Shown one piece after another: positions 25,238 through 36,902 of a DNA stretch of 64,000 nucleotides. The stretch's first letter is position 1; every line of letters starts with the position of its first letter. The notes under the pieces are model-generated. The model was not told where the DNA came from. It worked only from the letters and a program-made list of their open reading frames with translations, and did not search any database. This stretch comes from Polytrichum commune. Taxonomy: Eukaryota > Streptophyta > Polytrichopsida > Polytrichales > Polytrichaceae. The stretch is taken from positions 17,008,527-17,072,526 of the forward strand of contig OX485808.1 of assembly GCA_950295325.1 (NCBI GenBank). The letters are read 5' to 3'. Position numbers and translations under genes: made by a program.

Positions 25238-28200
25238 ATGGCAGCGACGCTCCGACCTGGAGCGTTGTTATCTCATGACCGAATTCTGGAGCCTACGTTG
25301 GTTATGCCATCCGCAATTGCATCAATGAGCTCAATCTCTTCTCCTGCCATGGCACATGCCATCATCCCACATCACCTGCTGCTCGCTTCGTCTTCTTCGT
25401 CCAGGTCCGCAAAGCCGCAATGGGAGAGCTTGAAGGGGGGCTCAATTTTGACCTCCACGGGGCGAAATGCGAGAGCTCTTTTGTTTTCATCGCAAGTTGC
25501 CAGGGTTTTTCCGTCATTTCTATCCTCTGAGCTTTACCTTGGGCAGCGGGCACGAGCTGCGTTGTTGCAGCGGAGCAGCAGCATACACAGGGTGAACAGG
25601 CTGAGGCCTTCTTCTTCGAAAGAGAGCCGGGGGGAAGTGTTACACGAAGTGGAGGAACAATCTTTACCCATAGAATTAGGTAGGCCGGATGTGTCTTCCC
25701 AGGATGATGCAGAGGGAATTGTTCAAGGTGAGGATGATGTACATAGCGGAGAGAATGGTAGGGATGTAGCGGATTTCCTCGCTGCCAGAGAAGAGGAGGA
25801 AGGTGTTAGTTTAAAAGGGGAAGTGGAGATTAAGCAAGGAGAGGAGGTGTCTGCAGGGGCGCTGAAGGGTACCATTATAGCTGCCCTCTTGTTGATTGGC
25901 GTTGTAGGTGCGTTCGGAGTGGTGGGGTTTCTGTACAAGGAACAGATTAACGACATTCTCACTCAATTCTCGGATTTCCTTGAAGGTTAGTGAGCAATCT
26001 CTCTCTCTCTCTCTCTCTCTGCGTGTCGCTGTTACAGTTTGTCTGTTTTCCATAAGCCCTATCTCTTGAGGAAGCAGAAGAACTTGAAGCTTGAAACCTA
26101 ATTTAGCTCCTTAATGCTGCACTACACTAGACCAGTCAGACAGATAGACAGGGGATCACGAAACGAGCTAGGAAGCTCGCGAGTACAGTGTCAATGGGAG
26201 GTGTAAGTATATTATATGAAGCAATTCAGGTTTTTTGATGTCCTCGATGGCTGACTCCATTTCGCAGCCCAGGGTATGTTCTGAGCATTAGGGGAACAGC
26301 CTAGTCGAAGTTTTGTTTCTGAGTTGAGATGATGTTGCATTTTTTGAAATCAGGGTATGGACCTGCCGGATATGCACTGTTTGTGCTTGCTTATGCTGGC
26401 TTAGAGGTATGGAATTCTTCTTCCTTTCTCTGTCTTACGACATTCTTTTGAGCAAGGTTTGGGGTCAGCATGAAGTTCGCAGTCTTCTGTTACTGAAATT
26501 GATCCTCAAGCCACGACACTAAACTTAGAGAAATCATGACAAGCCAAAGAATGCTTGGATGCCCATTGGCTTGGGACCCACAAAACGTGATCTCGAGCTC
26601 TCAACATCCCTATTTGATCTTCATGAGGTAGCGTACGAGAGCTTGTCGAGTCGTCTAAACCCAGTGAAAAGTCCAAGCTCTTTAGTTGAAAGCTCTAAAT
26701 GGTTTGAATGAACAAGCTTGAGAAATGAGAAGACTCCTTTCTTCAATCTCTCAATCTTCGAGCTTTCAAGCTCTCTATTTAGGGCCGGTTCACATGAAAT
26801 CCCAAGTCCCAAGTCTCACTTATGTTACTAAGTCCCAACATGAGGCAAAGTCCCAGCTTTTGAGCCTCAAGAAACCATTAAAATATGGTTAATGATTAAA
26901 GTCGGGTCTTGCGTATTTTATGCAAAAATATTCGCAGGACTTGTGTTGAGAGTTGGGTGTGGCCTTTTGCTCGACCCAACTCTCAACACAAGTCCCAAGC
27001 CTCACCTCTAAAAAGTGTTGCCATGTAGGCATCCATGTCATACTTAGGACTTAGGACTTGGGACCCGTGTGTAGTGGTAAGTCCCAACTTTGATGCTCTC
27101 TCAATGGTTGAGATTGCACAGATTGACCTGAAGGGACTTGGGACCTGTGTGAACTGGCCCGTAGTGTAAAGGGGCCTCAAGAGTTCTCTTGTAGTCTTTC
27201 TCAGAAGCTTTGCTGGAGTAGCAATCGCATCCCTTGTTTCATAAAAATTTGTTATTTGCTTGTGCAGGTGCTTGCCATACCAGCTGTACCTTTGACTATG
27301 TCAGCAGGATTGATATTTGGTACTCTATATGGGACAATCCTGGTCTCAATATCAGGCACGGTATGTTTACACTTCGTAGAGTATGGGTTTGTGTTGAGAA
27401 GTTTTGAGTCTCTTTGCAATTATGTCTTTCTGGTTTGCTCCAGACTAAACAAAAATCTACATCATTGGCAAACATAGCACATCTGAAATGTTGCAAATTG
27501 TGAACACTTGCAGCTTGCTGCTACAGTTGCGTTTCTTATTGCACGTTATTTGGCGAGGGATCGCATACTCAAGTTGGCAAAAGACAACAAGAAGTTTTTG
27601 GCGATTGACAAAGCCATTGGCGAGGATGGTTTTAGAGTCGTGACATTGTTGCGACTAAGCCCATTGCTTCCCTTCTCCCTTGGAAACTACCTTTATGGCC
27701 TCACCTCTGTCCAACTAGGGCCATATGTGCTGGGAAGGTACAGAGACTAGAGTCCTTAATCAGCTGTCTTTTTCCATTTCAAGAGATGTTGGTTCTGTAG
27801 GAATGTTTGCTCTCAAGTCTCCATATATACGAGGACCACTTCAAAAGCTTGTGGTGTTCTGCAGCTGGTTGGGAATGCTCCCTGGAACGTGGGCATATGT
27901 GAGCGCTGGAGCAATCGGAAGAGCTTTTATTGTGGGTTCCTATTCTTTTTCCATTCTCACTTTCTTTGTACTATTTTCGTGTTCAAATCTGCATTTAATA
28001 CAATCTGGTTTTGCTGCATAGTGCAGGGATTTGCTTGCTTTCATAGAGCACATAGAACTGTTTTCCAAAATCAACAGTCTGTTTCGTATGTTTCAGGATT
28101 AGAAAGGACATTGAGCATTTGGGATAAGATAGAAGGGTCCACCTGTTGTGGTATCCTCCAGAATGGGACTCACTATACCCTTTGGAGAGTGCTCTTAAAT

Positions 28201-28802
28201 TGATGAAGAGCAGAGTACAGACTTGAACAAATCTTATTATACAGAATTAGATACCAAGCACATACAATCAGTTTGATGTGAGCAATGTAATGGTTTGTCA
28301 GGTATTCAGTCTCCAGTTCTGACACTCACCTTTTTCTTGTTTTATAGAAGCAAGAAACCGAAGCTGTGTTTCCTGGAGGCCCCGAGCAGCTCTGGACCTT
28401 GGGAATTGGGTTGGTTGCAACTATCTTCGCAGCATCTTATGTAACACGTTTGGCCAAGGTTATCTGCCTTCCTGCTTCATGTTTCTGTCTTACACATCAC
28501 TGGAACCATTTTTTAAGGGAACTCTGTCATACAACTGGTGTTCATGTCACATTGTCTGGTGGCCATAATCTGATGCTGGTATCGGGGTAGCTGTGATCTG
28601 GTACAGTATGGTTCCTATGTAGCTTTGGTGACACATTTGTCAAGCCAGAATACAGTCACTATATATGTTGTCATGATTTACTGTATACATTGGTTCATTT
28701 GTCATTGGCAGAAAACATGAACGTGTGATGGATGATGGAACCTGATTGTGGTGTCCATTTGATGCGTTGCAGGAGGCCATGAAAGAAATTGACGAAGCTT
28801 GA
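25238..28802 (+). CDS. VTT-domain (TVP38/TMEM64, DedA-like) membrane protein, probably plastid
   Basis: A SNARE-associated Golgi/VTT-domain protein of the cyanobacterial slr0305-like plant branch. VTT proteins are linked to lipid scrambling and membrane homeostasis; the plant plastid members are poorly defined. Seven exons: 25238-25985, 26354-26406, 27268-27360, 27514-27737, 27865-27931, 28348-28458, 28773-28802, giving 441 residues. The first about 200 residues are serine/arginine-rich and low in conservation, like a chloroplast transit region with an acidic linker. A transmembrane segment covers about 211-233. The VTT core follows: YGPAGYALFVLAYAGLEVLA, IPAVPLTMSAGLIFG, then RLSPLLPFSLGNYLYGLTSV and SWLGMLPGTWAYVSAGAIG, then a last membrane helix in LWTLGIGLVATIFAASYVTR. 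The start is the first ATG of the frame. Intron 2 carries a MITE. The GTGGGT donor of intron 5 and the GTTATC donor of intron 6 are weak. Confidence 0.92.
26782..27160. mobile_element. MITE in intron 2 of the VTT gene
   Basis: A 379-bp element with about 28-bp terminal inverted repeats, GGGCCGGTTCACA... on the left and GGGCCAGTTCACA... on the right (read inward). These termini resemble those of the element at 15737. Flanking trinucleotides are TTA and GTA, possibly a mutated 3-bp target duplication. The inside is rich in repeated AAGTCCCAA motifs and holds a perfect hairpin at 26937-26995. Confidence 0.65.
26937..26995. repeat. Perfect 22-bp inverted repeat, 15-nt loop
   Basis: Arms 26937-26958 and 26974-26995 are exact reverse complements, separated by 15 nt. 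They would form a strong hairpin in the VTT pre-mRNA. The structure is the centre of the intronic MITE. Confidence 0.85.
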
Positions 28803-30344
28803 AGGGAAAGAAAATATACTGGGTCAACAATGAGAGATGTTAGGAGATTTCTGACAATTGCCTCAACAGCTGGGAAGTGATCCAAACCAGTGCAGTCAAC
28901 TTCCATGTACACCTGTTAGGGGTCAATAGCTTGAAGCTGAGATTTGGCATCACATTTCTGTGTACATACTTTTCCATGTCTGAGTGTTCCACAAAGAGAC
29001 GGATCTAGAATGGAGTGCTGAAAATAGGTCTACTTCAAGTGTTTCAGTAGATGAGTACTGTAATTGTAACCATATGCCGAAATTGTGAAATGTACCATTT
29101 TTGCACAAGAGCAACAAGTAGCAGTAGAGATTAAAATTGTAGTCTTGAGGTGCCACATTTATCTGAGCTTTTTGGTTCACTGGATATCTATTGAAGTCAG
29201 GTTGGGAGCATGACATCAGTTAGACACATTCTAAACAAGATGCATAATGGTGAATCACAATTGCAGCAATTGAACAGATGTAAATTTGAGGCCAATTTCA
29301 CCAATATAGACTTGTAGTTCACAAATTACTCATAGTCTATCCTGAATACTGAGTGGTTCTATGGTTTAGTCAACTTTTTATAGAACATTGCAGACTCTTG
29401 GTGGCACTAAGGTAATTCATAACATCCATATCCTTTGTGTTTGCATTCCACTGCAGAAGTCGTTGTGGAGAAGCTTAACCTTTTCCAAGCTCCTCAATCA
29501 TCAGTAGCATAATTGTGTTCATCACGGATTGAACTTTAATGTGTTCAAAAAAGTCATGGGAAAATGACTGGGAAAGTTCTATGGTCTCTTGTTGATTACT
29601 TGATAAATGTGAAGATTTGGCTTTGCATTCTTCACAAAATGTGGGAAATGACATTAGTTTATTTGCATTTCTTTGGAAGTACACCATTTTCATGTTCGAA
29701 GGAACAACTGCTCATTATGAAGTCCAACTTGAATGTGGACCTACAGAACATAGCTTGTACACCAATATTGCCCCCTAACACTTAGCTATTTGGACCGTTA
29801 GGGCATTAGGTGCTCTTTGTATTAGTTTATGATAGTCTCTCTTGATTCTTGGATGCACATTCTTAATAATTACATTTTATTTAAATCTTATCCAGATGTA
29901 GAAATGAAAGAATGAGAACATAACATTGTGAGTGAAGAAGCGTAACAAAGATTGCACACTTTCTTTTCAATGATGGTGTATATTGTGGATCACACTATAG
30001 GGTTGCCCAAGTTAAGTCATACTATAAATCAACCCACATAATAACTAACCTAAATCAATACGGATTTGACATTTTGATAGGCAAGCTTAAATTTCTCACC
30101 TTACCTAGCTTAGTTGTTTGCTTCTAACCATCATGTTTCAAAATTGTTTATATTTGTGGATTATATCAAGCATTCTATTTGTTGCACTCTTCTAATCTAT
30201 GTAATACATACGTTTAAGGTGAGAATTGATTTGAGACAGACTCAAGACATAAGTAAGCAATCCTTAGTCCTTTATTACCCTTATTAACCCGATCTCTTGT
30301 TGGAAGAATCTTCTAGACCACACCTCGCATCATCATCCAAGCCT

Positions 30345-30408
30345 CCCACTTGGCATGGTGATTCTTATATACTTCAAGAAAGGATAGGCACAAGTTCCAT
30401 TAATTTTT
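30345..30408. repeat. Copy B1 of a 64-bp dispersed repeat
   Basis: Begins CCCACTTGGCATGGTGATTC. It is nearly identical to 35548-35612 for about 64 bp in the same orientation. The two copies bracket REV7 and the CDC5 fragment. Confidence 0.7.
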
Positions 30409-31016
30409 TATCGAGAAGAAGTCTATGGGCGATGAAAGCAGCTTCTGGCTTCTGGTGAGGCCACGTTGCCTGTGCTTTCTCGACCGTCGGATTTGACCGA
30501 TGCAACCCTCCTCCCCTGATCTCCTCCGTTCCTGCCACCACCACTGCGTGTGCAGACAGACAGACAGAGAAGACATACATCACTCTCTTCACCTTCCCGA
30601 TTACGATTTCTTTGCCGATTCTCTTCTTTGTTTTCCCTCTTCTTTGTTGCTGCTGCCGCTGCTGCGTTTCTGCGATCAATCGACGATGAACTTTGATACA
30701 TTTCTGTTTACCCTGCAGGCTCCTTGTGTTCTTCGCATGACCTGCGGACTGAATATAAATGTACCAGGAGCAGAGGAAATGAACTGGAAAGAGATAGTGC
30801 GTTGATTTGAAATTCCCTCATCGTTGTGGAATGAAGTACATTAGGGTTATGGGCCTATTGTCTCTTGATCCCACGACAAAAAAAATGCACATTGCTACAA
30901 TTCGTGGAGTATCAGAGTTCTCCTATCTTTGTCATCGTTCCAGGATATGAAACCCATTTTCATTGTACTCTATTCACTCAAAATTGCGTGTCGGGTGGTA
31001 TAATGGAAAGTAGGGT

Positions 31017-31025
31017 TTAGGGTTT
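31017..31025 (-). promoter_or_regulatory. Telo-box upstream of REV7
   Basis: TTAGGGTTT (AAACCCTAA on the other strand) lies 70 bp before the REV7 start codon, within a short degenerate repeat of TAGGGTTT. The motif is seen; its role in regulation is inferred. Confidence 0.45.
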
Positions 31026-31094
31026 TGGGATGATCTAAATGCAGGGCGATTCACCCGGGTCTGCATCGGGGAGCACAATTCCGGTAGAGGACAA

Positions 31095-32910
31095 ATGGAG
31101 GTTGTTCCTCTCTCTGAACCAGGTACGGGGTGCCAACAAATCATGTTGGGTTTCTTGAGCTTTTAGGCATTTCAATCTGGATTGTGGAGATCCCACAACT
31201 ATTCGGTATTCAATCATTCAGCTTTCGGTGGTGAGTTGCAGGAGAAGTTGCAGGGCTTGTTTGCGAATTTCTGGAGGTCGTCATTCATCAGTTGTTGTGC
31301 ATCAGAGAGCTTTATCCTCCAGGTATCTTCTCTCGCTTGACGATTGTGGGTCAAAGTTTGTTGTCTCTTTCCTAGTCAGGAAATTTTCCATAGACACGGG
31401 GTGACATTGGAAACGACTTATGTAGAACCTTTAAACAGTTGCCTGCGATCCAACTGAGTGATGTGCATTGTTTTCTTCTATTGTAGAAAGTACGGGTAGG
31501 AGGAGTTGCGTAGCGAATTGTGCTCAGATCCATGCGTGACTCTGTGTAGAAACTTTCGAAAGGCGACGGCACTTCAATGTTCCGGTGCAGTGGGCTCGTC
31601 ACCCGGATCTGAGGGAGTACATCCATTCCGCCGTTACAAACCTTCACTCCCACATCCAACAAGTACGTCATCATTCTTCTTTTTATCCTGCAAATTGCTG
31701 ATGTTCTGTGAAAAATAATCTCGTAGCTTGTTACGAGATGGCTAGGGTTCACGTTCAGGTCGCCTTTGATGCTTCTATTTGCATTCCGCACTTGAAGGTC
31801 ACCAATTTAAATGAGCAATGATGATACTAATGCCATGTCTTGGACAGGGTGTTGTGGAGAAGGTTGCCCTTCTGGTTACAGATTCCAATCACATACCCGT
31901 AGAGAATTTTGTGTTCAAGGTATCCCTGAAGCAGCTTTCAAAGGCAGGCGTGCCAGCACAACATCTTGAATTTGCCCTACGAGGCTTCCTGCTCAAATTG
32001 TCTGTCTGTAGCCCATTGCTCTCGCCTTCCATACCCTCTGGTATAATAGCACCATCTTAAAGCTTCAATCACCACTATTATTTATTTGTTTTCCATGATT
32101 ATGTGCTATCACTTTGATTCATGTACCTCTATGTTAACCAGGTAGTTTAGTAATTTTAATAGGGAAGACATTTTTACTAGTTTCTCCAAAGACCTTCCTT
32201 TCGAAGGATTCAAGTTAAGATAAGATAAATTTTTGATAGATAGGTCAACAGAGGAACTCTCTGCCTGGGGGCAGCTTCGAATCAAACACTTTAGATTTGA
32301 GACAGTCTGAGCTAAGCCAGTTTTTGGCTCAGGGAGTGGCCGTCTGGAGAGACTACTCGAACTGTGCACCCACCATACTTGTACACACCCATTGTGGCAG
32401 AGTATTGCATATCTGAGGCCTTCTTTGTTATAGCGTCGGGTCTGTATTCCCTACTTTTGATTCATGTCTTCGGCTCATTCACAGTATTTACTGGACCTTA
32501 ACACTCCAAAAGCCTTGCGCCTTTTTTCATGGTTTACTGGTTACCTCTATCTGTAACTGTTGTCCTAACCTTGACACTTACAAGGGTATTATGTGCTATG
32601 ACGATCATGTGAGACTCATGTGGTCTACTGCTTTGCTGATGTTGAATGGGGGAAGTGATTTGTTGACTACTAGCTGAATCTGATAGATCCCACTTACAAA
32701 CTTGTGGCAGATTGTTCTTGGGAGCTTGTTGCGTACATGAAAGAACTCTCCACATACATTACCAACAAAGGGCAGTTTTGGATACCAGCTGATAGCGAAG
32801 GATGGCATCAGGGTTTCACAATCTCAACCATCAAGTCTATGCAAAGTGAGATTTTGGACTTGCAGTTGTATGTAGAGCATCCTGTTGAAGAACCATCAAA
32901 TAGAAACTGA
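31095..32910 (+). CDS. REV7: REV7/MAD2L2-like HORMA protein
   Basis: The accessory subunit of DNA polymerase zeta (with REV3), used in translesion synthesis. HORMA proteins of this kind also serve as adaptors in other chromosomal pathways. Five exons: 31095-31122, 31242-31322, 31550-31662, 31848-32040, 32711-32910, giving 204 residues; the human and Arabidopsis proteins are about 211-215. The start was fixed by phase: only the ATG at 31095 gives MEVVPLSEPG joined to EVAGLVCEFLEV, matching the plant REV7 start. Other hallmarks: CIRELYPP, FERRRHFNVPVQWARHPDL, VEKVALLV, PVENFVFKV, RGFLLKLSV, and the C-terminal part CSWELVAYM ... LDLQLYVEHP, which corresponds to the HORMA safety-belt region. All splice borders are GT/AG and no frame break is seen. 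Confidence 0.93.
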
Positions 32911-33570
32911 AAAGAGGACCAAGACAATGTGAATGAAATATGTTTCTGGAATGTGGGTGGCCTATCAACATGCCATATTAATAGATCGTCTGGTCCTCAC
33001 TAGACACCTAAAGGACAGAAATCGTAATGACTACTAGTATAAGTGTATATAGGACCAAAATTTGTGAGAATATTTCAGGCATCCATCAACTTGAATGTGT
33101 TGACATACATAGTGTGTGTGGTTACCACAAAGAGCAATTGCTATCTGCAACAGAATAGCTCAGCAAGGCAACATGACAATGGCAACATGCAAAAAACGAT
33201 TCCATTTGAACACCTAAATCACCCAAATTTTGGTACAGAAGTTATCTAAAAAGTCATTGTGCAACTGTAAATTTTGCAGAATGATGTGTTCTAATACTGC
33301 CTATAATAGAGAGTTGCAAATCTTTCAAGCAAAGGCTTTGAGGAACCTCAATCCGGCCGCACTTATTTGTGTAGCCCTTCTCTGTTGCCTAGTTCAAAGA
33401 CGATGACTCCATCAAGCCCTTTACCATTTTCAATCTAGAAAAAATGCTATATACTTCTGGGCCAAAAATGTACATCCTTCATAGATCATAGAACCTTTCC
33501 TTCGCCGCTCAGGAAGAAACTCTTGAGGCCATAGTAAGGTTAGGGTTTAAGAAGAGACTCTTTTCGACAG

Positions 33571-33771
33571 CTCCGAAGTCTGGTAGAAGAGATTGCAAAG
33601 AGGGGTTACGCTAGAGATTTTATTGTTGGTGAAGCTGGACCAGAGGAGGACAGTGGTGTAACCCGAGCATTGCTTTCCAACTACTCTCGAACTCCGTTTG
33701 GGATGACTCCATTGCCAACTTCTCAACGAACTCCTGGTCGCAAAGGAGATGCAATCATGATGGAGGCAGAG
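33571..33771 (+). pseudogene. Orphan single-exon fragment of CDC5/CDC5L
   Basis: An open 67-codon stretch matches the middle of the Myb-related spliceosome protein CDC5 (NineTeen complex), from the EEIAKRGYARD region through RALLSNYSRTP, GMTPLPTSQRTP and GRKGDAIMMEAE. It is preceded by a CAG acceptor and followed by a GTGAGT donor, so it looks like one exon cut out of a gene. None of the neighbouring CDC5 sequence (Myb repeats upstream; the LARLRE/QTPNP region downstream) is present nearby. It is therefore most likely a gene fragment moved here by duplication or transposon capture, still without stops. Confidence 0.8.
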
Positions 33772-34760
33772 GTGAGTACTCTTTCACATTCAAGGACAGT
33801 AATGAGAATCGCAAGGTGGTTTCTTTTGTCATCACCATACTGCAAGAATAATAATGCAGCAGTACTCAGAAGAGTCCCTTATGTCAATATTAAGAACAAG
33901 TTCCACCAAGTTTAACACAATGTGTATTTGGTATAAGGGTACATTTTAAACGTTGATGGTGGATAGTCTAGTTATCATTGTTTCTTTGCTAAGTGATGTG
34001 GGGATCTATATAATGTTCAAGATTGAAGCCCTCATATGAATTTCATTTTGAAGGGATCTCAAATTTCAACTCTTCAATTCAAGGGTTAAAATCCAAGACG
34101 GCAATTCAAGAATATAGAAATGAAATACAAAACTCATATTAAACTTGTGCATGAATTATATGGTACATGTTTCCAGTACAATGTACAGAATTAAGAATCA
34201 ACCATCTAACACTACTTCTTGTAGTGACAATGCCCTATGCTTGTTGGTTCTTGTGGCAAACATATTATAATGAAGACTTCAAGTGACGTCTTCATTTCCA
34301 ATTTGGGGTTGTTGTGAAAGAGGTATATTTTGAAGGGCCAAATCGTGTTTGAAGGGCATTGAAGACTTCAATCTTGGAACACTGGATGTATAGTGACCAA
34401 AGTAATATCAAGTGTGACCACTAAAGGATGCACAAATCTTGGTAAGAGCGTATGTTTGTCATCCAACATTTATTGAGAATGGGGTGCAGTGGCCTTGCTA
34501 GCAACGGGCAGCTGGCCAAAAACCTCGTGGCCTCCTAAAACTGATATTTTTGCTGCCCGCCGCCCTATAGTAAGATAAATATTGGACCTCATGCCGTCCG
34601 TCGGTTGCCAACTATGTCAATGGATATCTTGGATCACTACATTAAAGTTATCTATGATCCTGTAGATAAATATCAGGCAAGTACTTACATATTGGGGATT
34701 TAAGTTGTACAGGTGTAACTATAGATATTGTACAGCTGTAGTAATATGCATATATATGCC

Positions 34761-34801
34761 CACGCACGCATGTGCGCGCGCACACACACACACATATACG
34801 T
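34761..34801. repeat. 41-nt perfectly alternating purine-pyrimidine tract
   Basis: Every base alternates between pyrimidine and purine, including GCGCGCGC followed by a (CA)n run. This is the type of sequence that can adopt Z-DNA under supercoiling. Confidence 0.7.
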
Positions 34802-35485
34802 TGTCAAGAGTGGTGCATAGACCTTTCTCAAAACATTGGATAATCTTAATACAACTCCATCACACCATATACTTTCATGGAACAGTCTTTCATGGCTTCG
34901 TGTCAAATTTTTATGTGGTTAATCTTAATTTTTGTGTGAAGCATGTCTTTGAATTCCTACATATGTTTTGGGTGCAGTTGGGAGCAATCATGGCAGAAAA
35001 ATGTTTTACTGGCATTTGCTTTTGAGATACAAGTCTGAAGACTAGAAACCATACTGCAGCTATGAATTTTTTAGCTTGCTGGGACCAATTGTTTTGTTGA
35101 AGTTGATGTGTACTTTGTTTTGCTACTCGGTTGCTTTAATTAGGTGTATTTGGGTTGATTTGGAGGTCTTGTATCCTATCTTTATTTCGCAGTTGGCAAC
35201 CTATGTACACAAAGATAAGACGCCTCGTGTACATTCTCATTGTATTTGAAATTCAGAAGGCTAATGCAAGATTATTGCAATAACAGGGTTTGTCATATAG
35301 CATTGTGGGCCAGATTTCAATACCAAGAACAAAGGTGAAACAATTCCATATTGTTTTGTAGTTGTTTTGATGATTTTTTTGGTATAAGCATCAATACCTA
35401 TTACCCAAACAAACTCTCTGCTTTGCCAACTTCCTTGCGGACTTCTTCTCCCACCAGCGGTGGGCCTTTGGCCCCTAGCGGCTCG

Positions 35486-35672
35486 TTTGATATGAAAGAG
35501 AACGATACTCTAAGGTGAATTTGATCCTTGTATAATGTCACTAATTACCCACTTGGCATGGTGATTCTTATATACTTCAAGAAAGGATAGGCACAAGTCC
35601 AATTAAATTTTGATTTGATATGAAAGAGAACGATACTCTGAGGTGAATTTGATCCTTGTATAAGGTCACTAA
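35486..35672. repeat. A-B-A' duplication
   Basis: A 59-bp segment (35486-35544) recurs almost identically at 35614-35672. Between the copies lies the roughly 65-bp B segment (35548-35612), which also occurs at 30345-30408 upstream of REV7. Confidence 0.75.
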
Positions 35673-36560
35673 AACTTGAGTTTTCTTAACCATGGATGTT
35701 GTCCATTGTAAGAGTCAACTACTTTAGCAATTTGGGCAAAACCCAAATTGCTAACGTGCTCCAAAGATGGCATCCCAACTCAATATGGGAGACACCCATC
35801 ATCAGGTTACTTTTTGGGGCCCCTAAAAATCATCAAAGTGCAATACATTACTAGGTATGTTGGCCTCACATAATTTGGGGGGGGGGGGCAGGGGTCCTCT
35901 AATATTGGATTATTAGATTCAAACTAAATAATAATAATAATAATAACTTAAAGTGTGCAAGAGTATTTTATTAAATGAGGATATTGTGGACCTTTTGTTG
36001 ATCAACATTTCTTAGAGCATCCCCACGAGGTTGGGTACATGATAGGGCAACGACACTTTGCCTTCTATGCTAGCAAGAATGCCAAGCCTCGGCAACATCT
36101 AAAGCCATGGCACGCATGCAGAAACAATGGCCACATCTAACATGCACAACATCCTCACAATGATAGGTACTTGGTGGGGCAACAACACTTTGTTTTCCTC
36201 ACTAGCAAGATCACCAAGCAATGGCATCCACCAAGCCTTGGCAACACTGAAAGCCAGGGTGGCATGCAAAAAAAAGATCACTTCCGGCATTCAAACCTTG
36301 GTTGTTGAGCTCTCAACATGATCGATATTCAGTAAGGATGCTTTCTTTGGGCAATGCCAAGATTGTCAAGGAGGGGAGTGGATGGCATCATGATGAGTTT
36401 GAGGACTAAACATGGTAATATTTCATGCACACCTCCACATACTCAATGAGACAAACATGGCAAAGAATATTTTTTTTGGAGTAATGTTGCTTTGCATAAT
36501 ATGCAATGGACAAGCTAGAGCGAGGAGGAGAACGTCTAGCAAGGTCTTTGAAAACAAAGT

Positions 36561-36902
36561 ATGGGTGGCATTTTGGTTTTTGTAGCAAAGTTTAATAGGT
36601 GCTATAGGACAATCAAGGATCATGATGAGTATGGAAAGCTTGAAGACGATGTTGTTATGGATGTTTTGAACCTTTACAATCAAAAACTTGGCAAATCCTT
36701 TGTTTTTAAACAATGGTATGTGTTGCTAAAGTCATATCCTAGTTCTGCAACAATCTTCATGGCCAAGTGGACGGCAAGAGGGTATGATGTGCCTACTATG
36801 AATGTGCTCCAAGTGGATCAATGCAATATTCTTACTCCTAATAGTGTTGTGCATGTTGCACAGGAGGCTCCACCAACACATACCACTACAACATTAAGGT
36901 GA
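36561..36902 (+). pseudogene. Relic of PIF/Harbinger-associated or NAM-associated coding sequence
   Basis: The 113-residue frame contains FNRCYRTIKDHDEYGKLEDD followed by VLNLYNQKLGKSFVFKQWYV and LLKSYP. This resembles the trihelix/NAM-associated segment (RW-x-TI ... LY ... F-x-W-x-LK-x-P) encoded by plant PIF-type elements and related genes. The upstream part is interrupted by stops, and the frame begins in mid-domain. It is probably a decayed transposon gene; the family call rests on the spacing of a few residues. Confidence 0.45.

Larger units (their letters stand above)
28803..31094. other. Spacer upstream of REV7
   Basis: Contains the VTT 3' region, then AT-rich DNA. The segment 30345-30408 is repeated at 35548-35612. 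Positions 30420-30800 are GC-richer and likely REV7 promoter or 5' leader. No second gene is recognised; open frames at 30374-30805 overlap on both strands and look non-coding. Confidence 0.4.
33772..36560. other. Repeat-rich spacer
   Basis: No gene is recognised. It contains the alternating purine-pyrimidine tract at 34761-34801, the A-B-A' duplication at 35486-35672, a 12-G run at 35877-35888 and a short (AAT)n run near 35930-35945. Confidence 0.5.

Noticed and set aside
31039-31094. Upstream in-frame-looking ATG at 31039 as REV7 start
   Set aside because: Its frame does not match the phase needed at the first REV7 junction with the GTACGG donor; the ATG at 31095 does and restores the conserved N-terminus.
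35486-35672. Transposon insertion with a 59-bp target duplication
   Set aside because: No known element makes target duplications this long, and the inner segment has no inverted ends.
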